From the NCBI GenBank assembly GCA_964431685.1, contig CAYSLA010000016.1, forward strand, positions 1-36,590: 36,590 bases of DNA. The letters run 5' to 3'. Origin of the DNA: CAYSLA01 sp964431685 (GTDB lineage Bacteria; Armatimonadota; UBA5829). The translations under genes and the position numbers were made by a program. This document shows, one piece after another, positions 33,856 to 36,590 of the stretch. A model generated the notes under the pieces. The model saw only the letters and a list, made by a program, of their open reading frames with translations. It did not search any database and was not told where the DNA came from. Position 1 is the first letter of the stretch; each line of letters starts with the position of its first letter.

Positions 33856-36590
33856 ATGAGTGCAGAGCAAGAAAGGCACCTATTCGCAGCTTCAGATGGA
33901 AACCTGTCGATAGCAGTTGCTTCAGACGGTTCTGTAACATCCGTAGACTTGCCGGCGTGGCAACGCCCGATACTGCGCGAGCCTGTGCCATTCATGGCTG
34001 TCAGGGAGTCTGGGAATCTCCACAATTCTTCGCACGTAGAACGCTCCAAGGGCAATGAGCTCACGGTGAGCTTTGAGAACTGGCCATGCAAGGTCGGCCT
34101 GCGGGTGGAGATGGCTCGCGACCGTGTTAGCTTCGAGGTCATCGGCGTTGAGTGCCTGGAGCCCGATGAGCTGTCGCTGTTGAACATTCCAGTAACGATG
34201 GACGGTCTGGTAGGCGAGCACGCAGGGATTGTACAGGAAGACCACATTGCATTTGGCGTTCTGGGGTTGAACTGGTATACAGACGCCAGAGCGGAGGAGG
34301 AAGATGGTGCGGTGCGGCTGAGCGCATCTGCTGACTGCAGAAGCGGTCTCGTTGGCGCCAGATTTGCAGTGTTTGCCTGTCTCAGGAATGAATGCCTGCC
34401 CACCGTGGAGCAAATACAGAAGCTGGAACCCGGATTGCCCTACTTTACCGATGATGAGGGGCGCTGGCTGAGAAGATCGCCGGATATCGGCAAGCCTTAC
34501 ATCGCCATGTCCCACGAGGGTTTCAGCGCCGAGAAGGCCCTTGATTACGCAGTCCGGGGAGGATTTCCAATCCTGTACCTGGGTGCCATGACCTGGACCC
34601 GCGTATGGGGACATTTCGAAATCTATCGAGAGGCTTTTCCAGGAGGAGAAGATGAACTGGTGGAACTTGGTCGCAAGGCTCTTGATAAGGGCGTGAGGCT
34701 CGGGTTTCACACGTTGAGCGGCGCCATATCGGCCAGTGATAGATACGTTTCTCCCGTTCCTGACACTCGGCTCGCAACCATAGGCTCCGGGAAGCTGCTC
34801 AGACCGATAGAAGGTGGTTCCTCGGAGATCATCGTCACGGAGGTCTCGGGGGATTTCTGTCACAAGAACAAGTTCTACACAACGGCCACCGAGGACACCG
34901 GCTTCGACACGCTGCTGCCCGGCGGAGCATTTCGCACTGGCTCTGAAGTCTTTCGCTGCAAGTCCATGAAACTGGATGGAAACTCCGTGATCCTCGGCGG
35001 ATGCAGGAGAGGCGAATATGGAACTGCCGCAAGTCGCCACGAGCCGGGAGAGGAAGTGTCTCGACTGCGTGAAGCCTGGGCTCCCGGGCTGTTCTTCCCG
35101 GATGTCGAAAGCTCATTGCTCGACGAGATGGCGCACCGAATCGCGGGCGTCGCGAACAGTGCCGGGATGGGACTCTCAGATTTTGACGGTCTTGAAGGAC
35201 TGGCTCACGAAGGCCTCTATGGGTGTAACCGTTTTCTCTACGAAGTGAGCCGGCGCTGGAAACGCCCGCTGATGGCAGGAGCAAGCATGCTTAGCCACTA
35301 CGGATTCCACGTTCTGACGCGCCACTGTTGGGGCGAGGAGACCTATGATGTCCGTGGAGATATGGAACTTCGCAGCCGGTACGATAATCTGCCAATCTAC
35401 GAGAGTCACCTGCTTAAGCCGGGCGTAGGATGGCAGTGGTTTAGATGCGCGTCCACCGAGGGAGAAGCAACGACGGTAGATGAGATCGAATATCTATTTG
35501 CCAAGGCGGCCGGGTTCGGAGGCCCTTGCGCCCTCTCCACATGGATTGAGGCGCTTGAGAATCACGGCCTGACAGACCAACTGCTCCGAGCGACTTCCGC
35601 GTGGGGACGCGCCATCGAGTCCGGAGCGTTCACGGAGAATCATAAGGCGAGAATGCGTGCGAAAGGCACCGACTTTCATCTCGAACAGACCCGGGAAGAT
35701 GAACTGCTCTTGACTGAGCAGAAATGGTCGAGACGCCAATGGTTCAACCTGGGTGGCCAAAGTCATCTGCGGTTCGAGAACCCGTTCCACCTGCAGTCAC
35801 CGACTCTCATAGTGCGTTGTCTCAGCGCGTTCGACAAGACAAACGCGGACAATCTTTCGATCCCAATACGTGAGCTTCAGTTTGAACCTGAGACGGTCTG
35901 CAGCAACCTGACGCAGACTCCGGCAAACGTGCACATTGCAGCTTCTGGGAACGGACTGCGCGTCAGCGCGATTCGAGGAGAGCACGAGATGCACATAGCG
36001 CGCTCCTGGGCGAGGCCATCTCAGCCGCTGGATGTCAGCAAGCACCGAGGGCTTGGGCTGGAAGTTGACGGCGACGGCAGCGGAGCGCTTCTGTTCGTCG
36101 AAGTCAAGGACGTCCCCGGCATGATTCGTCAGTACTATTGGCGCATGGACTTCACCGGCACGCGATGGCTCGAACTGCCGAATGGGGAGGTCGCAATCGA
36201 GCAATACTACGACCACGCGCCGTGGAATGCCCGCTGGGACCACGCCGTGAAGTGGTTCGACTACACCAGGATCGGGTCAATAGCAATCGGATTGACCGAG
36301 CTCAAACCGGATCGTCCCGCATCGTGCAATGTTCGCTCGATGCAGTTTCTGTCGGAGGTGTCTCTTCCCTTAGACGGGCTAGTTGTCGATAGCGAGTACG
36401 GGTCTGTGTCCATACCTGCGACAATAAGTCCCGATCAGTATCTTCGCATAGAATCCGACGGATCAGCGGCGGTCTATGATCGGGACTGGCACTGTCTGGC
36501 CGAACTTCCTGATCCTGTCCATCTGCCCGTTGTCTCGCCCGGCACCAGCGCCTGGGCCATCAAGTCAGCATCAGGTGCAAACAGTTGGAT
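33856..36590 (+). CDS. Very large glycoside-hydrolase-like protein (partial, runs off right edge)
   Basis: The frame is open from ATG 33856 to the window end, 911 codons, with no stop. Residues ~1-190 look like a beta supersandwich. From ~210 a TIM-barrel-like region follows: AVRGGFPILYLGAMTWTRVW, then LGFHTLSG near 283 and SDFDGLEGLAHEG with D444, which resembles the strand-end acid of clan-D-like retaining glycosidases. Residues ~670-840 form further beta domains, including GALLFVEVKDV and YYWRMDF, similar to carbohydrate-binding sandwiches. There is no signal peptide. The GGAG binding site is about 12 bases from the ATG. I cannot assign a GH family. It is divergent from the GH42-like/UroD operon under a shared control region, suggesting the same substrate. 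Confidence 0.75.
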   Translation, partial: MSAEQERHLFAASDGNLSIAVASDGSVTSVDLPAWQRPILREPVPFMAVRESGNLHNSSHVERSKGNELTVSFENWPCKVGLRVEMARDRVSFEVIGVECLEPDELSLLNIPVTMDGLVGEHAGIVQEDHIAFGVLGLNWYTDARAEEEDGAVRLSASADCRSGLVGARFAVFACLRNECLPTVEQIQKLEPGLPYFTDDEGRWLRRSPDIGKPYIAMSHEGFSAEKALDYAVRGGFPILYLGAMTWTRVWGHFEIYREAFPGGEDELVELGRKALDKGVRLGFHTLSGAISASDRYVSPVPDTRLATIGSGKLLRPIEGGSSEIIVTEVSGDFCHKNKFYTTATEDTGFDTLLPGGAFRTGSEVFRCKSMKLDGNSVILGGCRRGEYGTAASRHEPGEEVSRLREAWAPGLFFPDVESSLLDEMAHRIAGVANSAGMGLSDFDGLEGLAHEGLYGCNRFLYEVSRRWKRPLMAGASMLSHYGFHVLTRHCWGEETYDVRGDMELRSRYDNLPIYESHLLKPGVGWQWFRCASTEGEATTVDEIEYLFAKAAGFGGPCALSTWIEALENHGLTDQLLRATSAWGRAIESGAFTENHKARMRAKGTDFHLEQTREDELLLTEQKWSRRQWFNLGGQSHLRFENPFHLQSPTLIVRCLSAFDKTNADNLSIPIRELQFEPETVCSNLTQTPANVHIAASGNGLRVSAIRGEHEMHIARSWARPSQPLDVSKHRGLGLEVDGDGSGALLFVEVKDVPGMIRQYYWRMDFTGTRWLELPNGEVAIEQYYDHAPWNARWDHAVKWFDYTRIGSIAIGLTELKPDRPASCNVRSMQFLSEVSLPLDGLVVDSEYGSVSIPATISPDQYLRIESDGSAAVYDRDWHCLAELPDPVHLPVVSPGTSAWAIKSASGANSW

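Noticed and set aside
33922..35040. Leftward open frame of 372 codons opposite the large right-edge gene
   Set aside because: No family motifs and low-quality composition; the plus-strand frame is open for 911 codons with TIM-barrel-like signatures.
1..36590. Genome-wide reassignment of TAG to an amino acid
   Set aside because: TAG is the natural stop of 13 of the 28 genes whose stop I read, including pilB, pilC, pilQ and the phosphohexomutase; reassignment would extend all of these into neighbours.
1..36590. CRISPR arrays, tRNA or rRNA genes, insertion sequences
   Set aside because: No regularly spaced repeats, no cloverleaf or rRNA sequence recognised by eye, and no transposase-like ORF; short tRNAs could still be missed without a scan.

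Overview
The window looks like a scaffold from a Gram-negative, diderm bacterium, probably from a metagenome assembly because it carries a placeholder of exactly 100 N. A PilQ-type secretin and a signal-peptide-bearing envelope protein indicate an outer membrane. The gene content (many sugar-acting proteins without signal peptides, DNRLRE repeats, SGNH hydrolases, a DUF6067-type glycosidase, GspG-type pilin) recalls Armatimonadota or similar deep bacterial lineages. That placement is inferred from gene content; no rRNA or tRNA gene was seen.

Region A (1-11.2 kb) is a carbohydrate or lactone catabolic locus. Two sialidase-fold (Asp-box) proteins are divergently transcribed; the leftward one is followed by a phosphotriesterase-like metal hydrolase that runs off the left edge. 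A long leftward gene series follows: MFS transporter, Gfo/Idh/MocA oxidoreductase, SDR, two different FAD-dependent oxidoreductases in tandem, a short M14-carboxypeptidase N-domain-like ORF, and a small envelope protein. A hairpin at 3258-3289 lies between the two convergent units.

Region B (11.5-16.8 kb) holds a phosphomannomutase/phosphoglucomutase overlapping a membrane-anchored alkaline-phosphatase-fold protein, convergent with a membrane GAF/HD-GYP c-di-GMP phosphodiesterase.

Region C (17.1-27.4 kb) is a type IV pilus locus. The leftward order is pilM-N-O-P-Q, then pilB, pilC and a GspG-like pilin, closed by a strong terminator. Three minor pilin genes (pilV-, pilW- and pilX-like) run rightward from the pilM side. 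No pilT or pilD is in the window.

Region D (27.4-36.6 kb) is a damaged or poorly assembled glycoside locus. It holds a 5'-truncated DUF6067-type glycosidase interrupted by the N gap, an SGNH hydrolase missing its N-terminus and carrying an in-frame TAG, a DNRLRE-repeat protein truncated at the same point, a uroporphyrinogen-decarboxylase-family methyltransferase, and a GH42-like glycosidase split by an in-frame TAG. A divergent intergenic region with interlocked promoters and palindromes separates the GH42-like gene from a very large glycosidase-like gene that runs off the right edge. TAG ends 13 of the 28 genes whose stop codon I could read, so the internal TAGs are more likely decay or sequence error than a changed code.
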